Below are positions 14,001 to 27,789 of a stretch of 64,000 bases of DNA, piece by piece (the first letter of the stretch is position 1; the number at the start of each line of letters is the position of its first letter). Position numbers and translations under genes: made by a program. The notes below the pieces were generated by a model. That model was not told the origin of the DNA and did no database searches. It saw nothing but the letters and a program-made list of their open reading frames with translations. The stretch is from Vespula vulgaris (lineage: Eukaryota > Arthropoda > Insecta > Hymenoptera > Vespidae): NCBI RefSeq assembly GCF_905475345.1, contig NC_066594.1, forward strand, positions 3,470,001 through 3,534,000, read 5' to 3'.

Positions 14001-17000
14001 TGAGAGACCGAGACATTCGACGATGCAAACTTTATTTTTGTAAATTGACTTAACTTGTCGAATATCGAAAAGTTTCATAGTACCATTCAAACGTCTACCT
14101 TCTTGGTTAAAGTTTAGCGCGATATTTGAAAAAGTTCGTCGACTGCATCGTGCTTCGAGCTTATAAATATCTTCGTTAGACGAGTGAAACTTTAATTAGT
14201 TACGGGAAAATGATTTGCGGAATATCTCTTACCGTAGGGGGTCTCTTTCTTCCCCATATTAGGAGTTGAGCTACCTTCATCCGATGGTTCGGTTGTGGGA
14301 GCTGCTGGTACTATAGTTGGAATGTCCTGCTGTATGGAACAGTCCGTTCCACTCCAGCCAGGGTTACAATAGCACTTATTGGTATTTGTGCATACCTGTA
14401 GGCGACAGAGATAAAACGTTTTCTGCATAACTTTTCTAAAAACGTGACCTTATCGAGGAGCGTTCGTTGTTTAAAGGGATTCGACTCTTAACAACGTTAA
14501 ACGTTAGTTAGGTATATAAAAGTTTTCACGAAGTTATATGAACGAAGCGACAAATTAAAAAGTATAAGATCGAAGGAAACTTACGCCATTTCCTGAGCAT
14601 TCGTTGTTATTGTGATTACTGGGACATTTATCTTGATTTATGTGTAGGAAAAGGCTCGTACAAGTTTGATTTACGCAGATCTAGAATCATAGACGAAGGA
14701 GATAGCAAAGAGATTATCTCGTTGAAGAGCAATAATCATTGTTTCATCGATTACGCATTATAATCTACAGTAGAAACTTTACCAAGTATTTTAATGGAAG
14801 TATTTTAAAGGAAATATTTTAAAGGAAGTATTTAAAAACTAGCTTCGAATAGACCTGTAAGCGCTGTTTTTATTTCACGAAGAATTTCGAAATTGAAGAT
14901 AAACAAGGTTTTGTTTGCTCGCGTTGTTATCGGCTCGTTCTTCGCCAAGTTCAAACATTTTGCATAAATCGATTTATGGTATCGTTCAATTAATCGTACC
15001 GTACTCTTCATTCCACCGACAGACAAAACGGTCTGCCTGGCAAGCTTTCAGAACGTTTCGTTAGGTCGATCGATTAGATTATTTCTTATAGAGGGTTTCC
15101 AATAATGTGATATAAAAAAATATCTCACCAGATTATCACCGCAAGACGTGCCGTCACGAACCAATCCCCAACTTGGCATTTCGGAACCTTCTACCTTCCC
15201 AGTCGTCGATCTAAGTAAGAGGAAAACGTTATTCATCGAATTTTTGATCTCGTCAATCTTTCTCAATACATACTTGCACTCGTATTCCTGACCCTTCATC
15301 GTTATAATCGTAACAGAATAAAGTTGATCCATTCCGTCGATAACAGGTTGCTTGTAGCCTTGTTGACATTGAAGGGATCCGCAACGAACGTTACTAGAAA
15401 AATCAATTTTATCCTAGCTCGCAGAATACTATCGATCGTGTCTGTTATTAATGCGTATGAAGAATGTGAAATAATGAACGAGAGAAAAGTAAAAACGAAT
15501 GTTACGAAAACATTTACGATCAACGTTCATTCCGAAAAATATAAAAAGTCATTTGTTTGTTTGTTGTTCCCTATTTTTCTTTCCTTTTTTATCTTTTTTT
15601 TCCTTTCTTTTTTTTCGCTACGTACACCCTCGTGCTTTCACGTGTGCTGGGTAAAAAACAATCAGGGAAGAGGGAGAGGGATAGATATAGATAGAGAGAC
15701 AGAAAAAGAGAGAGAGAGAGAGAGAGAAAGAGGAGGAAAAAGGAGGGCTGTAACGTATTCGTTGAAAAATCGAATGACCTGCACACAGTGACGTCATGCA
15801 AGCCTGGCCATTCAGAACTACCGACGTACAGCGTTCGGGTTAAATCTTTTTTGTTCCTCGGCCTTGCATTGTTTCGATTTGCCAACGAACCGCGTGGAGC
15901 CGGATACTCACTCCGACTCGCATTTGACGAAATGACCGGAAGCGTCGGTGCCGCAATGGCCGTTGATGGAACCCTTCGAGTTGAACTGTTCGAAGCATTG
16001 CTTGTCAGCTGCGATACCGCTGTAGCCCCAAACCTGCTCGCATTGAAGATTCAAAGCCGGGCAGACACCGTTGAAGCAGTAACCAGCGTTATTCGAGCAT
16101 GGATTCCCGTTTTTCTTATAAACATCCGCTGGACATTGACCTGTTTCTCCGGAACAAACTTCCGGAAGATCGCACTCGTTCGTTGATTCGCGGCAAATGA
16201 CGCCGCGTGCACGTAACTGTTGTTTTATGGTATTGTTTGTTGTATTGTTGTCGTTATTGTTTGTTGTTGTTGTTGTTGTTGTTGTGGTGGTGGTGGTGGT
16301 GGTGGTGGTGGTGGTGGTGGTGATGGTGGTGGTTGTTGCAGGGATGAAAGAAGAAAAATACAAAGCGTATGAACGAACAAGAGAATAGTACTTGAAGTAC
16401 GTGAGTAATGAATCACACGAGCATTTTTACTTGGTTTTCTTTTCCCTTTTCTTTTTTCTTTTTTTTTTCTTTAATTTCTTCTATAAATGCTAAAGAAATT
16501 TAACGTTTTCAAAGTCTACCGATTCGTAACGATTCGTCCCTGTACATAAGTATTCCGCGGACGGTATTAAAAAATTGATTGCAGAAGAGGTCGAAGATAG
16601 GGACGACAAACGATTTCATTTTGAACCATTCTGCAAGAATACTTTTTCAGTGAGCTTCCAATCCAGGTCAGTGATTTAACGACAATGTTCGATAAATCCG
16701 TAATGATGATGGTCGATCACCATTCTCGATAAAGGTTGTCCTGTTCACCGGGAACAGGGTCACTCGTAAGGTCTCGAGGAAGATCGGTGATCATCGACAT
16801 CGACGAGTTAGCTCGCTAGAACGTTACAGAAGAGACCTACTGACCGAGTATATGAAGGGTCACAGCTATAGCTGCCTCTTAACACGTACTGGTGTACGCT
16901 GTCGCTTGACTATGTTCCATATTCTGCATCTACAATGTACTACTCCTCGTCCTATGGGCGTGTTGGTACGCGTTGTCAGCCCATAGGGGGTGTGTTAAAA

Positions 17001-17858
17001 GGCGATGCTAGCAGGGATGTCGATGACGCATAGTATATCTATTTCAGTATATTCGGTTTAACTGACCAAAGTTCGTCTGGTCTCGACGTGTTACTTCCGA
17101 TAAGATAAAACCTTTCGATTTGTTTAATTTACATTTACTTGATAATTATATACTCGATAAAAGTTTTCATAATGATTGGGCTATAACGTTATCTTTAACG
17201 CGATCGATTCGAGGATATTGTTAAATTTTCATTTTCTTCCTTATTTCCGGCTAAAGTTCATTGAATGTCTAAGATCGATTAACTGAACGTAATTTCCTTT
17301 TAGGGTGGTAAACTTTGAGGGAAGAATGACCTTTCCGAACGCACGATACACGATCACTTAATCGTTAGGAAGCTCGAATTTCGGTTAGATTTTCTGGGTT
17401 AATCTCGACTACCACGCACGAGAGTGGATAAGTGGTCTTGTAAGGTATATGTACCAGACGGTAGAACATTCCCGTGTCTATGCTAGTGGTAAGAATGTCA
17501 GTGACGCTTAATAAAGCCGAACAGAAACTCGGAGCTCGTAGATTCAGATCTGTTTATCGTTATACCTTGCAATTGTTACAACAAGGTCCGGAAGCGCATT
17601 CGGCCTCCGATGTGAGTTTACAGGTGATCGGATCGCAGCAAGGATCGAGTTCGTGACATTCCTCGAGTGTACCGCAGTCGCATTGTTCCCCGTCGTCTAT
17701 TACCCTGTTTCCGCATGTTCTCCTGACCTCTAACTGTGAATTGACGAAGAAAAAGTTTGTACAAATGAAGTATAAATGAGGGGGAGAGAGAGATAGAGGT
17801 AAAAAGAGAGAAAGAGAGAGAGAGAGAGAGAGTGAATGGAATGAGTGGGTAAGAGGGG

Positions 17859-17889
<31 letters not shown>

Positions 17890-20294
17890 TGGAGCGAATA
17901 AGAGAGAGAGAGAGAGAGAGAGAAAGACTTAAGATCATCGAGAGATCGAAGTACTCGGCCCACTTGACACGCTTACCTCGTTTGGTTTATTAAAAAGGCA
18001 AATGCCGGCGCCGCTTTTTAAAGTTTCTATGTAATCTTTTTTACTACATTCGGAAAACTTGTAGGGTTGAACGTTTTGCAAGCCGACGATGGATTGTGCC
18101 ATGATACATCCGTGCCAATCGTAGCAGCTGCACTCGTTTCCTGCAAGCGTTATCGAGAGATCGATCTGACTTTGTTCTTTAAATAACTCAGGAGGATTTG
18201 TTCATTGTTCTCGATGCTTTTGGCCCCGTTCTTCGTAAGATCAAAACCGGTAGATTTAAAAAGAGAAAGAACAAGAATCACTTACGTCCATCGTCATGGT
18301 GCATGCCAATGTTATGACCTATCATGTGAGCCATCGTACCAGCTAAAAGATGGGGTTCGTAAGTATTTAAATCGACGCTGATTCCTATGGATTTTTGGCT
18401 GCACACAGTTTGCGGTACAGCCACCCCTGATTCTCCACCTGAGAAAGTCTCACCCCTGTTAACAAAACAAAACAAAACAAAAAAAAAAAAAAGAAAAGTA
18501 AAACGATAAAGCTTCTTATCTTTCTTCTAACCTTCTATTTTTCTCATTTATCGTCGGTGTGTGTCAGACTCACGTAAGCAATTGGGTGGTGTCCTGAGCA
18601 ACATTGTATACCCTCCGAAACATATAATCACTAAACTTTAGCAAAGCTTCACCAATATCCATATCTTTATTGATTTCCGCTTGGTTACCACCTTGCCAGG
18701 TTTCGATGTATACGACGGAGACTCTAGTGTTTAATGTACGGAAATACTGAAACGTTTGAAAGAGAAGATATTTTTTTTCTCCTTTTCTTTTTCCTCTCCT
18801 TTTTTCTTTTTTCTTATTTTTTTTTCTCTCTAATAATTTTCATTGTATCCGATGTAAAAAGAAATCTTGTTAAGTTTTTAAGCAATAACGAATTGTATCT
18901 GCTTACCAAATCCGCGATATTTGCAACTTGGATGGCATCGTGAACAACCTCGGCTCTGGTGCTACCGTTTCTTTTGTCAAACTAAATATTAACAAAGTGC
19001 ACATTGGTAACATCATATTGGCGAAAATAGTAAGAATTTGATAATATATGATTTGAAATATCTCGATGATCCCGAGGGTCCTCGATCTAAGCAGAGATCT
19101 AGAAAGAATTTTGCAATATCTTTGAAAATAGAAAACGATTCGGCGAAAATAGTATCTTTTCTTTTTTCTTTTTTTCTTTTTATCGATTTTACAACGATCT
19201 ACGTCGATATCTGTTGGTAGAGAAAAGAAGGGGCCCGTTAACAGAATCAAATTGAAGGATCATTCGCGACACGGTTACTACGTAGAATTCAGATAGATAT
19301 TGAGTGATTCAATAGTATCGTTCGAATATCCGAGAATCTATCTTGTTTAGAACGAGGAGGATACTTTTTCCTCGATAAGACGAGTAGATCATCGAGCGTA
19401 TATTAAATTCGAGAGAGAAGATCGAAACATCGAAATTCCAGAATGTTATTTTGCAAAAAGATAAATATTCTTTTCTTTTCTATATATATATATATTTATA
19501 TTAGTATACATATATATATATAATTTTTGTAAGAAACAATGAAATTTAGTTTTTCGAAGTTTCTATCTCGAGGTAGGGTAAAGGAAGTGCATTACCACGA
19601 GTAAAGTGGATATACCATAGCCTTATCGATAATGATGGCAGTTTCGATGTATTTGGTTGCTTCACGGACGTCTCTCTTGTACCGATCGGAAGTGCTTTCC
19701 GATAGCCACAAAACATGCTTCTGCCGACGGTTCTTCGTACGCCACTCAAGATTTCCCAAGTTAGCGCAGCCTTTGTCCGCTTTTGTTCGAGCTTCAAATA
19801 TAACGTGAGGATGTTTCTGCTAAAAGAGAGGTGACTGCATATAGTTAGCATTCACGACTGGTCTCGAATGTGCACTCCCAATCGGGGAGGAGTTCAACGT
19901 TCTTGTTGCTATAAGAGTTTGGTGGATAGATGGATAGAATAGGTAGTAGTGATGTTGCTATGGTGGTGGTGGTGGTGGCAGGGTGGTGAGACGATTATGG
20001 TTCGTACGAACGGGAGTTTCGACCGCAAGCTGCGTGGCCATTCACGAGAGTACAACGATAAGCCGAGCACGTAATCGTATTACGCTTTCCGTCACCATCG
20101 GTTGCTTTTGATCCAGTGAACGTAATATTGCTGATAACAAGAGGGCTCGTGAAGAAGGTTTATGAACACGTAAACCATTTTTCTCGTCGCTTTAAATCTT
20201 TCCTATCTATCCATGTTTATGATTTTGTCCTTCTTTTCTTCTTTTTTTCGTTTTTATTTTTCTTGTTTTTTATTTTAGAAAAAGAGAAATAGAG

Positions 20295-20347
<53 letters not shown>

Positions 20348-20655
20348 GGGAGAGGGAATTAAAAATCAACAACACCTCTGATAATCGATAGCTCGAGATA
20401 AAAAGAAACAGACAAAACTTGATACGTTTCCTAAAAATGTCTAGGATAAAAAAAGGAAAATCTATTGGATAAAGTTCAATATTCTCTTTTATCTATTTCG
20501 AAAGATAAGTAAAGGGATACATGGGAGAATTATAGGAGGGTCACAGAATGTTACTCGTTCGCTAGTCGCCTTAACCGAATGCTTCTATGCTTCGTTTTGT
20601 GCTAACGAAACTGGATCGCGGGTGTTTACGTCGGCTAAGCCCACTACGCGTTTGG

Positions 20656-20687
<32 letters not shown>

Positions 20688-22628
20688 TGTACGTGTATAT
20701 ATATATGTGTGTAAGTATAGGTTGTATAGAGAAAGAGGAGATCGTGCAAACACTTCCGTCGAATGGGCAGGATAGAGAGCTCACATGACACGCTCGCTTT
20801 TGTGGGAATAGCTAATGCGTTAAGTTGACATTCGCCTGTTTCCGATATGATCAACAAAAATATTTTCTCGTCTTATTAAGAGATTCGTATCAGAATCAAA
20901 GTTCGTTATAAGGGAATGAAACTGACCGACAGATCACCGCCGTAGAACGGATGAATGACAAAAGTCTCGTTGCCTAAATGTATGACACCACTGACACCGT
21001 TACACGTGTGAAAAGCGGCGGTAGCTCCTGGATAATCTCTGACGGTGCCATGATAATAACAATGTTCTATCTCCTGTACAAAGGAAACGATTATTCTTGT
21101 TAGACATTCTAAATCACTCCAATCAAATGTTACATCATGCTTCGTAATGTATATCCATGTATAGCTACATAATACCGGTGATATTAATGATCGATTAAAC
21201 GTTACCTGTTTAGAACTTTGTTCCGCACCGTTGACTAAAAAGTCTTTTTGTATAAGATTCGGAGCTAAAAGTTGCCTGTAACAGTGACGTTATACTTCGT
21301 TTAATTTCAAACGCATGGTATATGTACGTACACGTATTTGTTCACCTAATTGTTTTTTCCTTTCTTTCAATTTTTTTCTTTTGGAATAACCAAGAGCATA
21401 TAACTTACGTATTTAATTCTAAATCTAGGCGAAATTTATGATTAAAGGCCTTGATCAGGAGAGACGTCCGGTGAAAGTGCCTTCCTATCTGAAGTTCAAA
21501 AGTAATATACACGGTTAACATCGCACTTTAAACGATTTAACGCGAGATAGTTTAAGTAATTTACGAGGGTATTAATCCGCGCAAACTTACTCTTAATCTG
21601 CCTCTAGAGTTTTGATATCCTCCCTCCCCGTATCCTCTTTGAGGAAACTGAAATAACGAAAAGCGCGATAAGCCGTAGCTCGGACGATAGGTCGATGTTT
21701 GCGAAGATAGTTACTTGTTAATCTCTCTGGTTTTTTTTCTCTTTTTTTTTTCCTTCCTCGTTTCTTTATTATTCTTTTTTTTTCAACGCACGATAAAAAT
21801 ACACGAAAAAATAGAAGGAGTGTTGGGAAAGCCTCATAAAAATCGCGACAAAGTGATTACCTTAGAAACGCCGACTTCTCTCGTGGATATCCCCATTTTC
21901 TCGTGATGCCGTAACTGTACTGGATAGATGATCTGATAGTAATTGGCGCCGATATTTCGTACTAGCTCTTGGTTTTGTCGATACTCTCGCAGTAATCGTT
22001 CGACCTCACCTGAAATCAATTTCTCCGTTCAATTGTAAGTTCTCCAATTTGCTTCGAGTACCTCCGATCTCATCTTCGCATTTAATGGACTTTGGTGCGA
22101 TTCGTGAGAGGGAGACAGAGAATCGAATCGTGTTATCTTAAAGATATTATCAATAAAGTTAGACTTTAGTCTTTTCACTAAAGATATTTATATTTGATTG
22201 ATTTTAATAATCACCCAAGGGTGATCGATAAATTTATTATGCATTGATATTTCTTTCACGTTTCTTACTAGTTCCTTGGCTCTCTTTCTCTCGGAAACGT
22301 GACGCATAACAAGAATGCTCTTCGTATCATCTTCGATTAATCGTAGCTTTGCGATATTCTCTAATTAAGACGACGGCATTGTATTAAGTTCGCCTCGACC
22401 GTAGTAAACTGTTGCTGTGAGAGACGAATGAGTTCGGATTATCAGTCAAGGGTGCACTTAAAATATGTAGTGTCTGGTTTACCCTCTTATCGTCTTTCCG
22501 GGCTTACTCGATGTATCCCAACCCATTCAAAATGAAGTACAGGGATAATGTACTTGTTATATGTCTGCACGAAACAGAGAAAGAGAGATAGCACGCGCGT
22601 GTGTGTGTCTCCGTATGTGTAAGAGAGA

Positions 22629-22690
<62 letters not shown>

Positions 22691-25523
22691 CGCATCGACC
22701 AACTTATCGAAATATAAAGCGTTTCTCTATGTTGATGGGTCAAACTAATTACTATCGCACTTTGAAGCTTGCCCTTACACAAATATTTCAATCTGTCCTT
22801 GTCTCGTTCCTTTCGACCTTACGTCGGTCTCATCGTAATCGATCACAATTTATAAAGGGAATTTACACCGTTGATATGTTATAATAATTCATTGAAAATT
22901 ATCGACCGTTCCTTTGCGATTACTTGAAAATTTTCTTTGAGAATACATCGTTGTCGAGTTAATTATCACGCTTAATTATCTCAGATTATGCGTTTCAGAA
23001 GATTCCAGGAACTTTCTCATAAAAAGTTTTAATAAAGCATAAGCTCTTCCTTGCTCGTTATTGAGATTACATGCATACATAGTTGGAACAAATTCAAGAG
23101 TATTCACATCAGATTATTAGTTTTTTTTTTTTGCAAAAAAAGAAATGAAAAGAAATGAAAAGAAATCTTGGAAGCTCTCCCGATAGGAAGATAGTGGACA
23201 ATTTCTAGAACAAAGCACCGTTTCATTTGTTGTTCGTTTAATAACGATGATGTTTAGATAGAAAGGCTGAACTCGTTAAGAACGTCGATAATATGGACAT
23301 TTGGAATAATTATTTGCGGATGAATATATTCGTATAGTATTACGGTCAACCGAAATCATTGGAACAAAGTCATAAGTATATAATGACTTCGTATTTTAAT
23401 AGAAACTTCTCGTGAATTTAATTTTCTCTCGTTCTTCAGGAGGGCAAGTCAAACGAACGGTGTTACGATATTACTAACAGATTAATTTATCCCCTCTCTC
23501 ATCGTTCGCCTCAATACTCCCCGAACAGCCCGCGGCAGTTATTATTGTTAGTTCTGCGAAGGCGTTACGAGTACTCAGACCAAATTGCAATTAATTCAGG
23601 AAACATGGCAGGTTATTACATTTTGCTTCACGTGCATTACACGTAACACGTTTAAGATGGAACACCGTATACCGAAGGCTTTCTCACTCACTCACTCACT
23701 CTCTCTCTCTCGCGCTCTCTCTTACTTTCTTTCTCGTTCTCTCCATAACGTAACACCCCATTACTTCGTTTTCTACTTCGCTTAGGATTGTTAACAAGGT
23801 ATAATTTAATCGGTTCGTTGGAAAAGCTATTAATTATACCAATGTGTGCTATATACAGAAATGAAATTAGTTGAGATTTTTTGAGAATGCCTAAACCTTT
23901 TTAAGGACATAATATTTCGAGCTAAAATTACGTAAGATCGTTTATTTTTTCTTTCTTTCTTTTTTTTTCTTTTTTTTTAATGCTTCACGTATTTATGCAA
24001 GATTTGAAAAATAAGAAGAAAGGCTCATAGAATTAAATGTCCGATAGAACGACTCTTACATCCCTAGCCAATTTTCTACGATAGTGTATTGCTCTCGTCT
24101 AAAATTTAATCCAATTTAAGTTTCGTATTTCCGTCCAATCACCAGTGTTGACTTAACAATAAGCTGTAACCAAGCTTCGAGGCGTAGATGTTCCATCGTA
24201 TCAAGTTTCCAGCTAGAATGGCGCAATGCGGTCCTTTCCACCTTCTTACCGTGTATTTATTTACAGATCTGCACGATAGTCGAAAAGTGTTATTCCGTTG
24301 AATCGTTCATCGAACTTAGGAACGATGACATTAATTAAACACATAACTCGAGGATATCGTGGTTTCAAGTTACACACGTTGAACTCGATTTCAAAGTATC
24401 TACAGGTCGTTTCGTTCTTGATTGTCCGATTGAAAAAAAAAGAAGAGGAATAAAACGAAAAAAAAAGAAGAAAGAAGAATCAATATATATCAATATAAAT
24501 ATATATCGGAGGTGTCATGTGAAATTTAGATACACGATATAAAATTCGATTCTTTCGTTCGATCAAAGTTAGAATAAATTGAATTGAATCGTGTTTGACT
24601 TACCAGGTTGGGTTTCTTCGTTCCAATAGGAATCATCTAACGTGTAATCGGTGTCTGAAACGAAAAAAAAGAGAACAATAAATTTCTACTCAACTATAAC
24701 ATCATAATAATAAATTTTCTTTTAACACGTATGGATCGTTTCATTTTTCGCAGTGTATCGAAATATGATATAAATAGGTAGGAGTGAAGATAATCGGAAA
24801 ATTTGACAGATCGGATCGTCTCGTCGGACAATCAGCTGACACGATCGAACGTTCGGAGCAATCAGGCGATCTAAATCGTGACGAGAGTCTCAATCTAAAC
24901 ACCACACGGTATTCCCTTCTTTTTCCCAAGGACCCTTCTTTTACGCACCCTCGTGTCTCGGCGCGTCCACCAATCAGCAATAGTCACGGTTCACCGACTT
25001 TTCGAATATAGGCGTTGCCCGACGAATTCTTACCCAAAAAGTAAATCTTTCGCAAGGTCTGCACAATTTACTCGAAAAAATAAAAGGGTAACGGGGGAAT
25101 AATCCAGTTATTATTTCTTTTACATTTTTCTGCGATAATTTTTTCTTTTCTTTTTCTTTTTTTTTTTGTTAACTCGAACAATATTATCTCTCATATCTTT
25201 TCGTTATTCGTTCAGAATTTACTGTTTTATTTTACACGGTACAGAATCAATTCCGATTCCCAGAAAGGGAGAAATATTATCTTGTCGGCGTACGTCATTT
25301 TTCATGAAAAGTTTGATTTCCGATCTGTTGCATCGTGAAGTTGGATTATTTGACGAACACGACGTAACGGGTGTAACAATGAGAGCAAACTCGGCGGGGA
25401 TTATCCGGTACAGAATTTGGCGCAGCTGCGGGCCGATATGTACGTTTATCGAAGGATGCAGGTTCGGCCCTTTCGTGCGAACACATGTGTATGAATTCAC
25501 GAAACGTGTGAGAGGGAGGGGGA

Positions 25524-25560
<37 letters not shown>

Positions 25561-27217
25561 GGCGAAGGTACGGAGACCTGGACGTCGAAACTTTTTCTTG
25601 AAGTTTCATTACAGCAAACGAACTTTTTCATCTCCATACTGGTCGGTGCTTTCCCAAAATTCATAAAATGGACGTCGTGCGGATAAAAAGATGCGGTTTC
25701 CACTGGCCTACTTCTTCCCCGTAGCACATACGAAAAATAAGCCGAGGCTGAGGGAGCCTCGAGTGGATGATAGTCAATGACGGTAGGAGGTACTTCTGTG
25801 AGATGGCCAGATTTTAGCTTTACATACATATATGCAACCGAGGGAGTCCGCGTGCTCGGGAGAAAAGCACTACTCCCTCGAGTCAACGATAGTACGCGTA
25901 CTTAGCGTTTTCGACTTCTTTAAAGTCCCGTATTATTGTTCCAACGGCGACGTGCATCGCGACGACCGTTTACTCGTTTTCAAAGAAAATCAAAAAAAGA
26001 AAAGAAAAAGAAAAGGGTAAAAGAAAAGGGTAAAAGAGGAAAAACAAAGGAAACAAAATAGTTCGGTTGATCGCGATAACTACGATAATGGTTCCCCGTG
26101 GGAATTGGATTTTTCCATTGGGAAAAATTGTCCCGACGAACGATTCGACTAAATTTTAATATCGTCAATATCGCATAATAGCTTGATGCGGTAACACGAA
26201 GGAAATGTAGGCCGTGCGTTTAACGGCAATTGCGGTAATAAAATTTTCCCTTAAATTCGATGTTACAGTATTCTGCCATACCATCATTGATATATTCGAT
26301 AATGGCCGTATTTACGATCGTCACGAAATTCATTCGAGATTGATCGATCGTTTAAACGTGCTATAACGTTATCACATTTTTTAACGAAAAAGAATAATAG
26401 CCGAGTTTATCTTTTTTTTTCTTCTTGTTTTTTTTTTCTTTTTTCTTTTTATTATTTCTCGTTATCGTATCGAAAGCGAGACAAGACTTAAATCATTATC
26501 CCACGAAAATCCTGCGTAAGCGCTCGCACTCGTAATATCTTTTCTTCTTTTTTTTCTTTTTTTTTTTTTTTACCCATATTGCTTTCCATTTCACGAGCTT
26601 TTCGTTGAACGGCTTTCCGAAGCGGAAAATCTATCCTAACCGTAAGATAACTGTTCCCATATATTTTGCTTATTCGAAAGCTTTGAATATTCGTTGTGCT
26701 TTAAGCTCGGAATTTTTGATCGAATTTTTGTAAAATGGAAAAGAAAGCGATAGATGATATATAGATATGTAATTTCAAGAGAACGATAACACATAGAACT
26801 CTGATGGGAAATTAGTCTGTATAGAGATCCGGCTGAGTAAACTGTTGAAATAATGGAGGTAGATGGAAACGGTAGAGTATCGAAATAACGAAGATCCGGA
26901 TTTAGGACCGAATTATGAGATTAGCTTCCGATCTAATTGATTTTACGAAATACGTTATTGGAATGGCAACGGGATGATATGATAAACAATATTAAAGAAA
27001 AATATTAACGAAACTAAAATGACGTTGTTAAATAGAACGTGTATAAACTAGATCGACATTTTCATTGGACTCGTCCAACCATAAAACGTCTTAATTCGTT
27101 TCTCATAGCAACTGTATAACAAAAATAGAAGTAGTATAATTTATTTTAATGTTCTCGACACGTCGATTCGCTGCCATCGAATAACGAGAGAGAAAGAGAG
27201 AGAGAGATAGAGATGGA

Positions 27218-27279
<62 letters not shown>

Positions 27280-27754
27280 TGATCAATACTAACGAGGTTT
27301 ATTACGTATGACTTGCACACGTCCACGCTCGATTTTCGGTGAATCCAATTTTTGACAAGGTCGTTGAATTTTGACTGCCTTTAATAGGGGTAAAATACCG
27401 AGCCGGTGTCCGATATAAATCTTTCAGCTTGGCCTATATTATTTGGTATTCCTGTCGAGCTACCGTCCGGGTCGGTAAACCGTCCGGACAGAAAAAATAG
27501 AGAGCCATAAAGAGATAGAGAATCCAGATTGGATAGATGGATAGATAAATACGGGAAATGGTTAAGGATGGATCGAGACGGTAGGTCAAATCGGTAAGGG
27601 TGACCTATAAGCCGAAAGAAAGAGAGCGGAAAACTCGAGAATCGCAGGAAAGAAAAACGTCGAACGTTCTACGTAAAATTATTTAACGCGTCATCCGTAG
27701 GAAATTGCAGTTTTATCGGTAATTGGAACGCTGCCAGGCATTGTGTTTAATTTT

Positions 27755-27789
<35 letters not shown>

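Noticed and set aside
16217..16363. Upstream extension of exon 14 as a Thr/Asn/Gln-rich coding run
   Set aside because: It is an open frame through the CCA/CAA repeat. The disintegrin pattern requires CNNCK to join directly to LRARG, so the repeat is intronic.
25497..25886. 129-codon minus-strand frame with a fairly balanced first half
   Set aside because: The first 90 residues look less repetitive, but I saw no family motif. The frame ends in a GA-derived Ser/Leu run.
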